Shown piece after piece: positions 8,096-16,114 of a stretch of 64,000 nucleotides of DNA. The notes below the pieces were generated by a model. It ran no database searches, was not told the DNA's origin, and saw nothing but the letters and a program-made list of their open reading frames with translations. Position 1 is the first letter of the stretch, and each line of letters begins with the position of its first letter. Source of the stretch: Pedobacter punctiformis (GTDB lineage: Bacteria > Bacteroidota > Bacteroidia > Sphingobacteriales > Sphingobacteriaceae); the NCBI RefSeq assembly GCF_027213715.1, contig NZ_JAPWGM010000001.1:496001-560000 (forward strand), read 5' to 3'. Made by a program: the position numbers and the translations under genes.

Positions 8096-9103
8096 TTATA
8101 AAAATAAGTCGGCCAGTAACTGATATGATTTTATGCGATCTTCAAAATGTTCAGTAATGGTAACCGCCATCAGTTCATTTACATCATAATCTAAAGCCAG
8201 TTTTGTCAATTTTTCCTTAATTACATCCGGCGTTCCATAAATCATTCTCGGCTTATTTGCATTTATTCTTTCCTGCTCGGCAAAATTATAAGTCACATTT
8301 TTTATATCTTCCCAACCTACTGAAGTTAAACCCCCACCCTTTTCTAGTTGCAGAAAACGGTACGACATTAATGCTTCCTGTTGCTTTACTTTTTCTTCAT
8401 CTTCTGAACAGAAAACAAAAAAAGCTACATTTTCTTCTGGTTTTGGTAAGTCGATCGAAGGTTTAAAATGTTCGCGATAATACTGAACCGCTTGCGGGCC
8501 GCCATGGGGATTAATAAAATGTGCAAAAGAAAAACCCATTCCAAAATGAGATGCAAATAAAGCACTTTGCCCACTGCTGCTTAACAACCATTGCTGTGGT
8601 ACCGTTTCTGCAATGGGAATGGCTTTAATTTTGGTCTGAATGGTTCCTTCTTCCGGAGAATCGTGCAAATAATTATGCAAATCCTGAAGTTGCACCACAA
8701 AATCCTGCTCGCTGAAATTATTTGATGGATTTAACATGGAAGCCGTGATCCTGTCGGTTCCAGGTGCTCTTCCCATTCCTAAATCTATCCGGCCGGGATG
8801 CATAATTTCCAGTAAACGGAAGCTTTCTGCAACTTTTAAAGCACTATGGTTGGGTAACATAATCCCACCCGAACCAATTCTTAATGTTTTGGTGTGATTT
8901 GCCAAATGCGCAATTAGAATTTCTGGCGTTGAACCTGCCAAACTGGTGGTATTGTGATGCTCAGAAACCCAGAAACGATGATAACCCAATCTTTCTGTTT
9001 CCTGTGCCAACAGCGTTGTTTCCTCAATCGCCCGGCGGGCACTTACCCCTTTCCGTACCGGTGACTGATCTAATACGCTTAATTTAATTTTTGCTGTGCT
9101 CAT
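8096..9103 (-). CDS. Luciferase-like (LLM) flavin-dependent oxidoreductase
   Basis: Cytoplasmic TIM-barrel flavoenzyme of 335 residues in the bacterial luciferase-like monooxygenase superfamily, MsnO8-type branch. Visible landmarks are LSVLDQSPVRKG at the N-terminus, the WVSEHHN segment, GSGGIMLPNHSALKVAE and DLGMGRAPGTD, which form the flavin-binding face. It probably uses reduced flavin and oxygen on an unknown small substrate. The frame extends four codons upstream to a TTG, but ATG 9103 (MSTAKIKLS) is the better start. It is followed at 68 bases by a methyltransferase gene transcribed the same way and upstream of it. Confidence 0.88.
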   Translation of the reverse strand: MSTAKIKLSVLDQSPVRKGVSARRAIEETTLLAQETERLGYHRFWVSEHHNTTSLAGSTPEILIAHLANHTKTLRIGSGGIMLPNHSALKVAESFRLLEIMHPGRIDLGMGRAPGTDRITASMLNPSNNFSEQDFVVQLQDLHNYLHDSPEEGTIQTKIKAIPIAETVPQQWLLSSSGQSALFASHFGMGFSFAHFINPHGGPQAVQYYREHFKPSIDLPKPEENVAFFVFCSEDEEKVKQQEALMSYRFLQLEKGGGLTSVGWEDIKNVTYNFAEQERINANKPRMIYGTPDVIKEKLTKLALDYDVNELMAVTITEHFEDRIKSYQLLADLFL

Positions 9104-9170
9104 ATGTTTAAACAAATTTATGAGCCTGTTGAGTTAAAAGAGCGGGGGCTTAGCCTTTATGACTTTCAAA

Positions 9171-9857
9171 TTATTGCGCCAGCGTTAATTTGACTAAATA
9201 TTGATCTTCGCCGTCATCAAAGATCAGTTCACAATTCCAGCCGGTTTCTTTTGCTATGGTTTTAATGGTTTCCTGATCAATATAAAGCCAGTTAAACCAG
9301 TTGCCTTTTTCGCCTTTGTATTCATATTGGTAAGATACTTCACCATAATATTGATTTTGCGGTTTGGGCATATCTTCATATAAATAGGCAATATCTGAAG
9401 AATCGAAAATGAGCTGACCGCCGGGATTTAAGAGTCTTTTAACATCTGTTAGAAACGTTTTAAAACCAGGAAGCGTCCCGGTTAAACCAATGCCATTCAT
9501 CAACATAATAATGCTGTCGAATTTTTCCTGGTAAGTATAAATATCCTGCAGGATTGCTTTTTTTACACCCCGGTCTTTCATGATGCTCACCGCAGCTTCT
9601 GATACATCGATAGCGGTTACATCCATATTAAAAGCTTGTAAAAGTAAAGCATGGCTTCCAACTCCGGCTCCAATATCCAAAACTTTTCCTTCGCACAGGT
9701 GTAAAGCCTGAAGTTCCAGCACGGGCATATCTTCATCATCTCTAAAGAAAAATTCCAGCGGCATTTCTTCCGGTTCGCCGTAAGAATTATGTAACCAAAG
9801 TATATCGGCTTCGCCTGTTCTGTAAATATCGGTTAAAGCTTTACCAAAAACATCCAT
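9171..9857 (-). CDS. Class I SAM-dependent methyltransferase
   Basis: Soluble Rossmann-fold methyltransferase of 228 residues. Motif I is VLDIGAGVGSH (59-69), binding S-adenosylmethionine, and the acidic residue after strand 2 is in TAIDVS (near 84). An IIMLMNGIGLTG segment corresponds to motif IV. An N-terminal extension of about 50 acidic residues precedes the fold. Substrate cannot be predicted. It lies between the flavin oxidoreductase gene and a beta-CASP nuclease, all on the minus strand. A palindromic intergenic repeat separates it from the nuclease. Confidence 0.85.
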   Translation of the reverse strand: MDVFGKALTDIYRTGEADILWLHNSYGEPEEMPLEFFFRDDEDMPVLELQALHLCEGKVLDIGAGVGSHALLLQAFNMDVTAIDVSEAAVSIMKDRGVKKAILQDIYTYQEKFDSIIMLMNGIGLTGTLPGFKTFLTDVKRLLNPGGQLIFDSSDIAYLYEDMPKPQNQYYGEVSYQYEYKGEKGNWFNWLYIDQETIKTIAKETGWNCELIFDDGEDQYLVKLTLAQ

Positions 9858-9936
9858 GAGGCAAAGATAGGCAGGAAAGCTGAAAGATAAGGCGGAAGGC
9901 CAAAATCAAATTTTTAGCAGTATCGTTGTTGAAAGA

Positions 9937-9995
9937 CACGAAGCAATCTACTTAACCAGGGTTACAAAAACCTGCTGTTTTGAGATTGCTTCGTG
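9937..9995. repeat. Inverted-repeat element with CACGAAGCAATCT arms
   Basis: CACGAAGCAATCT (9937-9949) and its exact reverse complement (9983-9995) are separated by 33 bases, giving a long hairpin between the methyltransferase and beta-CASP nuclease genes. It looks like a dispersed intergenic repeat and may also terminate transcription of the nuclease gene. Confidence 0.6.
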
Positions 9996-10016
9996 CCTGT
10001 ACAGGAAAGTTTTGAA

Positions 10017-11417
10017 TTATCCTAAATCGAATTCCTGATGATAATCGGGAATGACAACATTTTTAAATCCATGATCTTTTAATCTGGCTGCAAAATGTTG
10101 CTGCACTTCATATTCTCCATGCACCAAAAATAATTGCTTAACCAGGTCAGGGTTTTGCCCGGATAAAAAGTTCAGTAAATCTTCGTAATCTCCGTGCGCA
10201 CTCATTGATTTGATGGACCTTACTTCGGCCTTAACCTCGTAATCATCATGAAAAATATCCACTACCTTTTGACCGGCCATTAATCTGCCCCCTAAAGAAG
10301 AAGGTTCACAATAACCAACCATTAAAATGGTATTTTTTTGATCACCAATGTTGTTTTTGATGTGGTGTTTTACCCTTCCGGCTTCGGCCATGCCCGAGGC
10401 TGAAATAATTACACAAGGTCTTGAATCTTCATTCAAAGCCTTCGATTCTTCAACACTTTCAATAAATCTTAATCCTTTAAAAGCAAATACATCATGATCA
10501 ACTTTTAAAGTTTCTTTAACCCCGTTGTTATAAACTTCGGGATGGTTTTTTAAGATTTCTGTTGCCTGGGTAGATAGCGGACTATCCACATAATAAGGCA
10601 CATCGGGCAGTTTATTTTTTAATTCCAGTCCGTTTAAAGCATATAAAAGTTCTTGTGTACGACCAACGCTAAATGCCGGAATAATCACTTTCCCTTTTTT
10701 AATATTGCAGGTATTATTAATGATTTCAAACAGCATATCTTCAATAGGGTCGAGATCTTTATGCAAAGAATCGCCATAAGTAGATTCCATTAAAATGTAG
10801 TCTGCCTGATCAAATTGTTGTGGGCTTTTTAACAGTAAATCTCCATAACGGCCAACATCGCCACTAAAAGTGATTTTGGTTTGTTTGCCATCTTCGGTAA
10901 TTGTTAAATGCACTGCAGCGCTTCCTAAAATATGGCCCGCATCTGTAAACCTTAAACGAATGCCGGGTTCAATTTCGAAATCATTTTCATATTCTACAAT
11001 CGTCATCTGGCTTACCGCCTGAATGACATCCTCATCAGTATAAAGTGGTTCTTCCTTTTTCTCACCGGGGCGTAAGTGACGGTTCGAGTATTCAGCATCC
11101 TGCATTTGTATTTTAGCCGAATCCATCATTAAAATTCTGGCTAAATCCATGGTTGCGGAAGTACAGAATATTTTACCGCGAAAACCTTCTCCCACAAGGC
11201 GGGGCAATAAACCGCAATGGTCTATGTGCGCATGCGATAAAATCATGTAAGTTACTTTTCCGGCATCGAAGCCAAAATAGCCATTCAGTTTATCGGTAAT
11301 ACGACCCATGCCTTGAAAAAGGCCACAATCCAGTAAAATTTGAGTTTCGTTTTTGAGCGTTATAAGGTGCTTGCTACCTGTAACTGTACGGGCAGCGCCG
11401 TGAAAAGCAATTTTCAT
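10017..11417 (-). CDS. Beta-CASP metallo-beta-lactamase family ribonuclease
   Basis: Cytoplasmic MBL-fold protein of 466 residues with beta-CASP and RMMBL (RNA-specificity) domains, the architecture of CPSF73-like and TTHA0252-like ribonucleases. The zinc motif HAHIDH is at 62-67, further ligands lie in DAGHILGSA and FSGDVG, and the C-terminal part carries SAHGDYEDL and LVHGEYEVQ, the RMMBL histidine motifs. It probably cleaves RNA, with zinc at the active site; the targets are unknown. ATG 11417 begins directly at KIAFHGAARTVTGS, as usual for the family. Confidence 0.9.
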   Translation of the reverse strand: MKIAFHGAARTVTGSKHLITLKNETQILLDCGLFQGMGRITDKLNGYFGFDAGKVTYMILSHAHIDHCGLLPRLVGEGFRGKIFCTSATMDLARILMMDSAKIQMQDAEYSNRHLRPGEKKEEPLYTDEDVIQAVSQMTIVEYENDFEIEPGIRLRFTDAGHILGSAAVHLTITEDGKQTKITFSGDVGRYGDLLLKSPQQFDQADYILMESTYGDSLHKDLDPIEDMLFEIINNTCNIKKGKVIIPAFSVGRTQELLYALNGLELKNKLPDVPYYVDSPLSTQATEILKNHPEVYNNGVKETLKVDHDVFAFKGLRFIESVEESKALNEDSRPCVIISASGMAEAGRVKHHIKNNIGDQKNTILMVGYCEPSSLGGRLMAGQKVVDIFHDDYEVKAEVRSIKSMSAHGDYEDLLNFLSGQNPDLVKQLFLVHGEYEVQQHFAARLKDHGFKNVVIPDYHQEFDLG

Positions 11418-11446
11418 TTATTGAGGTTAGAAATTATAATTGAATA

Positions 11447-11472
11447 AAAATGCCGGAAAAATCCGGCATTTT
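11447..11472 (-). terminator. Terminator of the YtxH gene
   Basis: An 11-bp stem AAAATGCCGGA (11447-11457 with 11462-11472) with a 4-base loop. Read on the minus strand it ends in TTTTTATT, so it terminates the small YtxH gene before the beta-CASP gene. Confidence 0.85.
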
Positions 11473-11479
11473 CAATTAT

Positions 11480-11707
11480 TTAAGCTTTTATTTCAGCTAT
11501 TTTATCTTTAACCTTATCCGCAACTCCGGAAGCTTTATCTGCCAAACCAGCCAATTTATCTTTTGATGAATCTAAAAGGTCACAAAACCAATCAGATACT
11601 TTACCTTTTATATCGTCTGTAGAATCAGAAGATAAAGCCAAAGCGATTGTTGCACCTAGTGCAGCACCAGCTAATACACCTACTATAATTTTTGTTTCCT
11701 TTGTCAT
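11480..11707 (-). CDS. YtxH domain small membrane protein
   Basis: Small protein of 75 residues with one N-terminal hydrophobic Gly/Ala-rich segment (about 7-25, IIVGVLAGAALGATIALAL) followed by an amphipathic helix rich in Lys, Asp and Ala. This is the YtxH/gas-vesicle-like pattern, often induced by general stress. It probably anchors in the inner membrane with a coiled helical tail. It forms its own unit, with a terminator directly behind it, and is divergent from the HAD gene. Molecular function is unknown. Confidence 0.82.
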   Translation of the reverse strand: MTKETKIIVGVLAGAALGATIALALSSDSTDDIKGKVSDWFCDLLDSSKDKLAGLADKASGVADKVKDKIAEIKA

Positions 11708-11787
11708 AACTTAAATATTTTTATTGATAAACATTAAATTGGCACTTGTTGTTTTGTTTAATATTCATAACATAAATCATTCCATTA

Positions 11788-12417
11788 ATGAAAAGTATAT
11801 TTTTTATAGATTTAGATAATACCATCTATTTTACCAGGCCCAATGAAAAACAATTAATGAGTGGCTTGTATAACCTGCTCGAAAATGAAGATTTAGGCAT
11901 TTCTAAAAAAGAATTTCTGCTGGCCAAGGCTGATATGCTGAGAACACCTTTTCAAAAAGTGGCTGCAAAATTTAACTTTAAACAGGAAGCTACCAACCGG
12001 GCTATAACGTTTTTAATTAATGGCGAAGTTACTGAACCTTTAATGCCATCTGCTGATTACCATTATATTAAAGCTTTAAAAGGGAGAAAATTTATTGTAA
12101 CTGCAGGTTTTTTAAAAAAACAAACAACCAAAGTTAAAATGCTCGGGATAGCCGACGATTTTGAGGAAGTTTATGTTGTAGATGCCACAACCTCCGATCA
12201 AAACAAGAAGGATGCTTTTAAAACTTTGATTGAAAAGCATAATCTTAATCCAAAGGATATTTTAGTTATTGGCGACGATGCCGAATCAGAAATTAAATTT
12301 GCATTAGAATTGGGCATCGAAACTTTTTTACTGGATCCCGATGAACTCCATCCGAATGCCAGAACAACTTTCAGAGGCCGGGATTTAAAAAATCTACACG
12401 AGGCGGCCGGTCAGTAA
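11788..12417 (+). CDS. HAD family phosphatase, pyrimidine 5'-nucleotidase type
   Basis: Cytoplasmic haloacid dehalogenase-fold hydrolase of 209 residues. The nucleophile motif DLDNTIY is at 8-14, and the late acidic motif GDDAESEIKFA closes the active site. The small all-alpha cap after residue 20 resembles pyrimidine 5'-nucleotidases (SDT1/YjjG type). Expected activity is Mg-dependent dephosphorylation of a nucleotide or other small phosphate ester; which one is not certain. It is a single gene ending at a bidirectional terminator shared with the convergent DUF6600 gene. Confidence 0.85.
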   Translation: MKSIFFIDLDNTIYFTRPNEKQLMSGLYNLLENEDLGISKKEFLLAKADMLRTPFQKVAAKFNFKQEATNRAITFLINGEVTEPLMPSADYHYIKALKGRKFIVTAGFLKKQTTKVKMLGIADDFEEVYVVDATTSDQNKKDAFKTLIEKHNLNPKDILVIGDDAESEIKFALELGIETFLLDPDELHPNARTTFRGRDLKNLHEAAGQ

Positions 12418-12429
12418 AGCACAAACAAA

Positions 12430-12455
12430 AAAGTCCCGGTTTTCACCGGGACTTT
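12430..12455. terminator. Bidirectional terminator between HAD and DUF6600 genes
   Basis: An 11-bp stem AAAGTCCCGGT (12430-12440 with 12445-12455) with a TTTC loop has A/T runs on both sides and lies between convergent stop codons. Confidence 0.85.
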
Positions 12456-12459
12456 AATT

Positions 12460-14055
12460 TTATCCTCTTCCAGGTCTGGATGGTCTTCCACCTTCTGAGC
12501 TGCTTCTTTCGCCACCACCACGATTTTGTTGTTGCGGTGCAGATTCAGTTCTGGTTCTTTCCATTCGTTGTTGCTGTTGCTGCTGGCGTTGTTGCTGAGC
12601 CTGAGCATCGCGTTGTTGCCTTTGCTGATCCATCTGTGCACGTTGCTGTTCTGCCTGTTGATTACGTTGTTGTTGCGCCTGGGCATCACGTTGTGCACGT
12701 TGTTGCTCTTCCATTTGCGAACGTTGTTGCTGGGCCTGTTGCACTTGCTGGTTACGTTGTGCTCTCTGTTGCTCCATTTGTGCACTACGTTCCTGCTGTT
12801 GTTGCTGGCTGCGCTGTACTCTTTGTTGCTGATCCTGAGCATCACGTTGTTGCCTTTGCTGATCCATCTGCTGACTGCGTTGCTGTCTTTGCTGTTCCAT
12901 TTGTGCAGAACGTTCCTGCTGGTTGCGCTGGCCATTCTGATCCGCTTGTGTACGCTGATCATGACCACGCTCCATCGCTTGTCTGCTTCTTTGGTTGGCA
13001 TCGCCATTATTTTGACCTACACGATCTGTTCTGCCATTTGCACCCCTGTTAAATACATCACCTCTGTTGTTTGCAGGGTTATCACCACCACGGTTTACAT
13101 TACCATCTGCTCTGCTTCCTGTTTGAGGATTGCGACCATCGGTTCGTTGTCCAAATCTACCGTTGTTATCTACGTTTCTTTGACCGCGATTGTTGTTATT
13201 ATCTGTACCCGCATTTCTTCCATTTCTGTTGAAGCCAGCATTACCCTGTTCAAATTTTCTAGGCGCAGCATTACGGTTATCTACATTTCTTTCCACTCTT
13301 GGTCTGTATATAGAAACATCTCTGCCACTTATCCTGCTTGCTCCCGGTCTGTTGCTTTGATCAAAACGGTAAACCCTTACATCACGGTTGGTTGCCCTTC
13401 TGATGTCTTCCATTCTTGGCCCTCCATAATAACTTCTTTTGTTGTATACATAAGTGTTGTTTATGATGGTTGTATTACGGATGTAAACATTGTTACGGCC
13501 ATAATCATATCTTGGAAATGAATTGATGTAGATATTTGACTGCGGAATAAAGTTCCAGCAAAATTCTGGAACTGAATAACGACGGCCAAAGCTTAAATTA
13601 ATGCTGATGCTTGGCGCCATTGGTGCCCAACCATAATAACCATCTCCACTTCTCCAGTCTACCCACGCTGGTCCCCAGTTGGTATCAGGTAACCAAATCC
13701 ATTGTCTGTAGCTGTTAATTACCCAACGGCCATAGTGAAATGGTGCCCAGCCCCAATCGTAATTAGAAACCCAGGTATTGCCATATTCTGTCATTGCCCA
13801 TCTTCCGTTTGTATAATACGGACGGAAATCATTTTGATCTACATCCGGACGCCAAACATAACCATATTGGGGGTCCTGAATCCAGGTACCATAAGGCGAA
13901 AGCTCATCATAAAAAGTTTGTAAAGACACATTCCCGGTGTTGTATCCATCATCCTGGTAGTTATCTTGATAGTCTTGCGCCCTGACTAAGGTTGTGGTTC
14001 CGGCAAGGAGCGCAAAGAGCCCCAGCACAAGTGCCGTAGATTTAAGTGTTTTCAT
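12460..14055 (-). CDS. DUF6600 envelope protein with Gln/Arg-rich tail
   Basis: Exported protein of 531 residues. A signal peptide (cleavage near 26, VRA/QDY) is followed by an aromatic DUF6600 region (about 45-165) with repeated GTWI, WRPYY-like and WGWAPFHYGRW motifs. A basic Asn/Arg/Gly linker follows. From about residue 365 to 510 the protein is almost entirely Gln, Arg, Met and Ala in QQR-type repeats, ending in a Gly/Ser/Arg tail. DUF6600 proteins are of unknown function and envelope-located. The repeats create long accidental open frames on the opposite strand. The tail should be disordered or helical and strongly cationic, suited to binding polyanions such as nucleic acid or lipopolysaccharide; that is inference. 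Confidence 0.85.
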   Translation of the reverse strand: MKTLKSTALVLGLFALLAGTTTLVRAQDYQDNYQDDGYNTGNVSLQTFYDELSPYGTWIQDPQYGYVWRPDVDQNDFRPYYTNGRWAMTEYGNTWVSNYDWGWAPFHYGRWVINSYRQWIWLPDTNWGPAWVDWRSGDGYYGWAPMAPSISINLSFGRRYSVPEFCWNFIPQSNIYINSFPRYDYGRNNVYIRNTTIINNTYVYNKRSYYGGPRMEDIRRATNRDVRVYRFDQSNRPGASRISGRDVSIYRPRVERNVDNRNAAPRKFEQGNAGFNRNGRNAGTDNNNNRGQRNVDNNGRFGQRTDGRNPQTGSRADGNVNRGGDNPANNRGDVFNRGANGRTDRVGQNNGDANQRSRQAMERGHDQRTQADQNGQRNQQERSAQMEQQRQQRSQQMDQQRQQRDAQDQQQRVQRSQQQQQERSAQMEQQRAQRNQQVQQAQQQRSQMEEQQRAQRDAQAQQQRNQQAEQQRAQMDQQRQQRDAQAQQQRQQQQQQRMERTRTESAPQQQNRGGGERSSSEGGRPSRPGRG

Positions 14056-14323
14056 TTGTGTGTTTTATATTAACCTAACGTTATGTGTGTATCAATTAGA
14101 GAACCAAAATCATTTAAGGTTTAATATGCTTGCATAGTTTCGCTACTTTCCTTTAAATATTGTATTCCTAGGGGCTTTTTAACTTATTTTTAACGTTTTA
14201 CATTAAATTTAATTGTGCAGAAAATAAGTCATTTAGAAATAAAATTTGCTACACATCTGTTTACAAAATAGAAAATACTGTACAATGATTAAACTTTAAA
14301 ACATAAGTTACCTAATTTGTAAG

Positions 14324-14331
14324 TATTTTTG
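14324..14331 (+). promoter_or_regulatory. TATTTTTG -7 element directly at a start codon
   Basis: A perfect TAnnTTTG element ends four bases before the ATG of the RsmI-like gene, so the transcript would have almost no leader. No TTTG is present at the -33 position. The rest of the 280-base gap back to 14056 shows nothing else. Confidence 0.4.
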
Positions 14332-14335
14332 CAGC

Positions 14336-15040
14336 ATGCAGAACGGCACCTTATATCTTATTCCTGTACCTCTTGCAGAGGAGGCAGCACATAAAACCTT
14401 TACCCCCTATTTGGTTGATACGATTAATCAGATTGACACCTATATTGTAGAAAACAGTAAAACCGCCCGAAGATTTTTGAAAGAAGCGGGATTAAAAACT
14501 CCTCAAAAAGATTTAATTGTGCACGATTATGATAAGCACAGTCGTAATTCGAGCCTGGTTCCGTTTTTTAAGGAGCTTTTAGAAGGTAAAGATGTTGGTT
14601 TAATGAGCGAAGCCGGATGCCCTGGGATTGCAGATCCGGGAGCAGATATTGTTGCCGAAGCACATAAACGCGGCATTAAGGTTGTGCCTTTGGTTGGACC
14701 AAGTTCAATTCTGCTTGCTTTAATGGCTTCGGGTTTTAACGGACAAAGCTTTACTTTTTGGGGTTACCTGCCAATTGATAAAGAACAACGCAGTAAACGC
14801 ATTAAAGACCTTGAATTATCAGGCACGCGTTATAAACAAACGCAGCTGTTTATCGAAACGCCTTTCCGCAATAACCAGATGATGGAAGAGATTTTAAAAA
14901 GCTGTAAACCCAGTACACAACTTTGCGTGGCCTGCAATTTAACGGGCGAAGATGAGTTTATTAAAACGCAAAGCATTTACAACTGGCGGAAAGAAGAAAT
15001 TGATTTGCATAAAAAACCGACCATATTTTTATTGTCGTAG
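14336..15040 (+). CDS. Tetrapyrrole-methylase fold SAM methyltransferase, RsmI-like
   Basis: Cytoplasmic methyltransferase of 234 residues. It starts NGTLYLIPVPL and contains MSEAGCPGIADPG and VVPLVGPSSILLALMASGF, the signature stretches of the RsmI group in the tetrapyrrole methylase fold. RsmI 2'-O-methylates C1402 of 16S rRNA. The protein is shorter than typical RsmI (about 280 residues) and lacks the C-terminal extension, so the exact target is uncertain; Bacteroidota often encode this short paralogue. The start is fixed by the conserved N-terminus. A strong terminator follows. Confidence 0.85.
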   Translation: MQNGTLYLIPVPLAEEAAHKTFTPYLVDTINQIDTYIVENSKTARRFLKEAGLKTPQKDLIVHDYDKHSRNSSLVPFFKELLEGKDVGLMSEAGCPGIADPGADIVAEAHKRGIKVVPLVGPSSILLALMASGFNGQSFTFWGYLPIDKEQRSKRIKDLELSGTRYKQTQLFIETPFRNNQMMEEILKSCKPSTQLCVACNLTGEDEFIKTQSIYNWRKEEIDLHKKPTIFLLS

Positions 15041-15060
15041 TATTATAAATTTCAAATATA

Positions 15061-15088
15061 AAATCCTCTGAAAAATCAGAGGATTTTT
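15061..15088 (+). terminator. Terminator of the RsmI-like gene
   Basis: An 11-bp stem AAATCCTCTGA (15061-15071 with 15076-15086) followed by a T-run. The stem and flanks are nearly the same as in the pdhB terminator at 39582-39617. Confidence 0.88.
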
Positions 15089-15234
15089 TGTTAGATGCTG
15101 ATTTTACAGATACGATACCTTTGCCAGGCGGGCTTCTTTTTTTGATGTCAAAAAGAAAAAATACCAGTCAATTACAAAACATAAACGCAATTGGATTATA
15201 ACCCTTAATAGTTTTACAAGCGTTTAGATTTAAA

Positions 15235-15290
15235 CTGGATTGAAGCGGTATCTTCCGGTTTTTCATCGGAAATTTAGCGAAAAGCTAGGC
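15235..15290. repeat. Dispersed hairpin repeat, copy 1
   Basis: GATTGAAGCGGTATC (15238-15252), a TTCCG/CGGAA hairpin (15253-15271) and a GCGAAAAGC tail align with 59791-59848 across the same three blocks. It lies in a 342-base gap (15041-15382) that also holds the terminator and a near-palindrome around 15130-15155 (CTTTTTTTGA / TCAAAAAG). No gene is visible there. Confidence 0.55.
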
Positions 15291-15382
15291 GAACGTTAAT
15301 TTCATCATAGCTTTTGCTTTCCAAAAAAAATAACCATTTAAAGATTGTACAATTATATTACACTAATCAACGTAAGTCCATC

Positions 15383-15976
15383 TTATAAATACATTCCTTT
15401 TCCTTCAATAAAAGCGATAACCTTATCAGGCAGGAAAAACTGAACATTCTTTTTTTCTTTAATTGCTTTCCGGATAAAAGTTGAAGATATTTCCATCAAC
15501 GGAGTGTTGGTAAAAGTAATTGACGGATGATTTTCCCATTCGCTTACATTTGCTCCGGGACGCGGGTAAACAAAAATCTGATAGTTTTTAAGCAGTACTT
15601 CATAATTTTTCCACTTCTTAAACGAAACTAAATTATCGGCGCCCATAATAAGCACAAACTCTTTTTCAGGATACTTTTCATGAAGATAGGTAAGAGTATC
15701 GATGGTGTAAGAAGGTTGCGGCAAAGCAAATTCGATATCGCTAACCCGGAGATTTTCGGCATGCTCTGTTGCCAGCTTTGCCATCTCCAGCCGATCGTAC
15801 ATATTGGTTAATCCGCTCTTATCTTTTAAAGGATTGTGCGGAGAAACGATTAGCCAAACTTCATTAAGCTCTGTATGATTGGCCATGTAATTGGCAATAA
15901 TTAAATGTCCGGTATGAATTGGATTATAGGATCCGAAAAATAAGCCAGTTTTAAATTTGCCCCTTGCAGTTGCCAT
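15383..15976 (-). CDS. nadD: Nicotinate-nucleotide adenylyltransferase
   Basis: Cytoplasmic enzyme of 197 residues that adenylates nicotinate mononucleotide with ATP to give deamido-NAD in NAD synthesis. The nucleotidyltransferase motif GSYNPIHTGHL (the family usually has GSFNP) contains the HxGH residues, and SSTFIRKAI is the C-terminal ISSTxIR motif. The frame continues five codons to a TTG at 15991, but ATG 15976 is preferred. It lies downstream of gmk on the same strand, separated by a repeat element; nadD-gmk-yicC clustering is usual in this group. Confidence 0.93.
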   Translation of the reverse strand: MATARGKFKTGLFFGSYNPIHTGHLIIANYMANHTELNEVWLIVSPHNPLKDKSGLTNMYDRLEMAKLATEHAENLRVSDIEFALPQPSYTIDTLTYLHEKYPEKEFVLIMGADNLVSFKKWKNYEVLLKNYQIFVYPRPGANVSEWENHPSITFTNTPLMEISSTFIRKAIKEKKNVQFFLPDKVIAFIEGKGMYL

Positions 15977-15996
15977 TACTTTAATTTTCAATATAG

Positions 15997-16103
15997 GTCA
16001 TTCCGGAAGCAATGAAGAATCTTTCAATAAGTCCTGCTTTAACAAAATGTTTATTTCAATCTTCTGTTCCAACTTACAAATTCTTCGTCAGGCTCAGAAT
16101 GAC
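15997..16103. repeat. Inverted GTCATTC...GAAGAAT repeat element
   Basis: The left arm has GTCATTC (15997-16003), 10 bases, then GAAGAAT (16014-16020). The right arm is the mirror image, ATTCTTC (16080-16086), 10 bases, then GAATGAC (16097-16103). Single arms of the same element occur at 29269-29293 and 39545-39569. It is a dispersed intergenic repeat between gmk and nadD. Confidence 0.65.
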
Positions 16104-16114
16104 AATTTATATTT

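Noticed and set aside
11735-11770. TGGCAC...TTTG resembling a sigma-54 promoter before the HAD gene
   Set aside because: The -12 element lacks the essential GC and spacing is poor.
12411-13007. Second minus-strand frame of 198 codons within the DUF6600 gene
   Set aside because: It is a shifted reading of the same repeats, with Asn/Ser/Arg-rich nonsense and no domain.
12480-13521. Long open frames on the plus strand opposite the DUF6600 gene
   Set aside because: They mirror the Gln/Arg repeat codons, give Leu/Val/His-rich low-complexity peptides and have no start signals or known domains.
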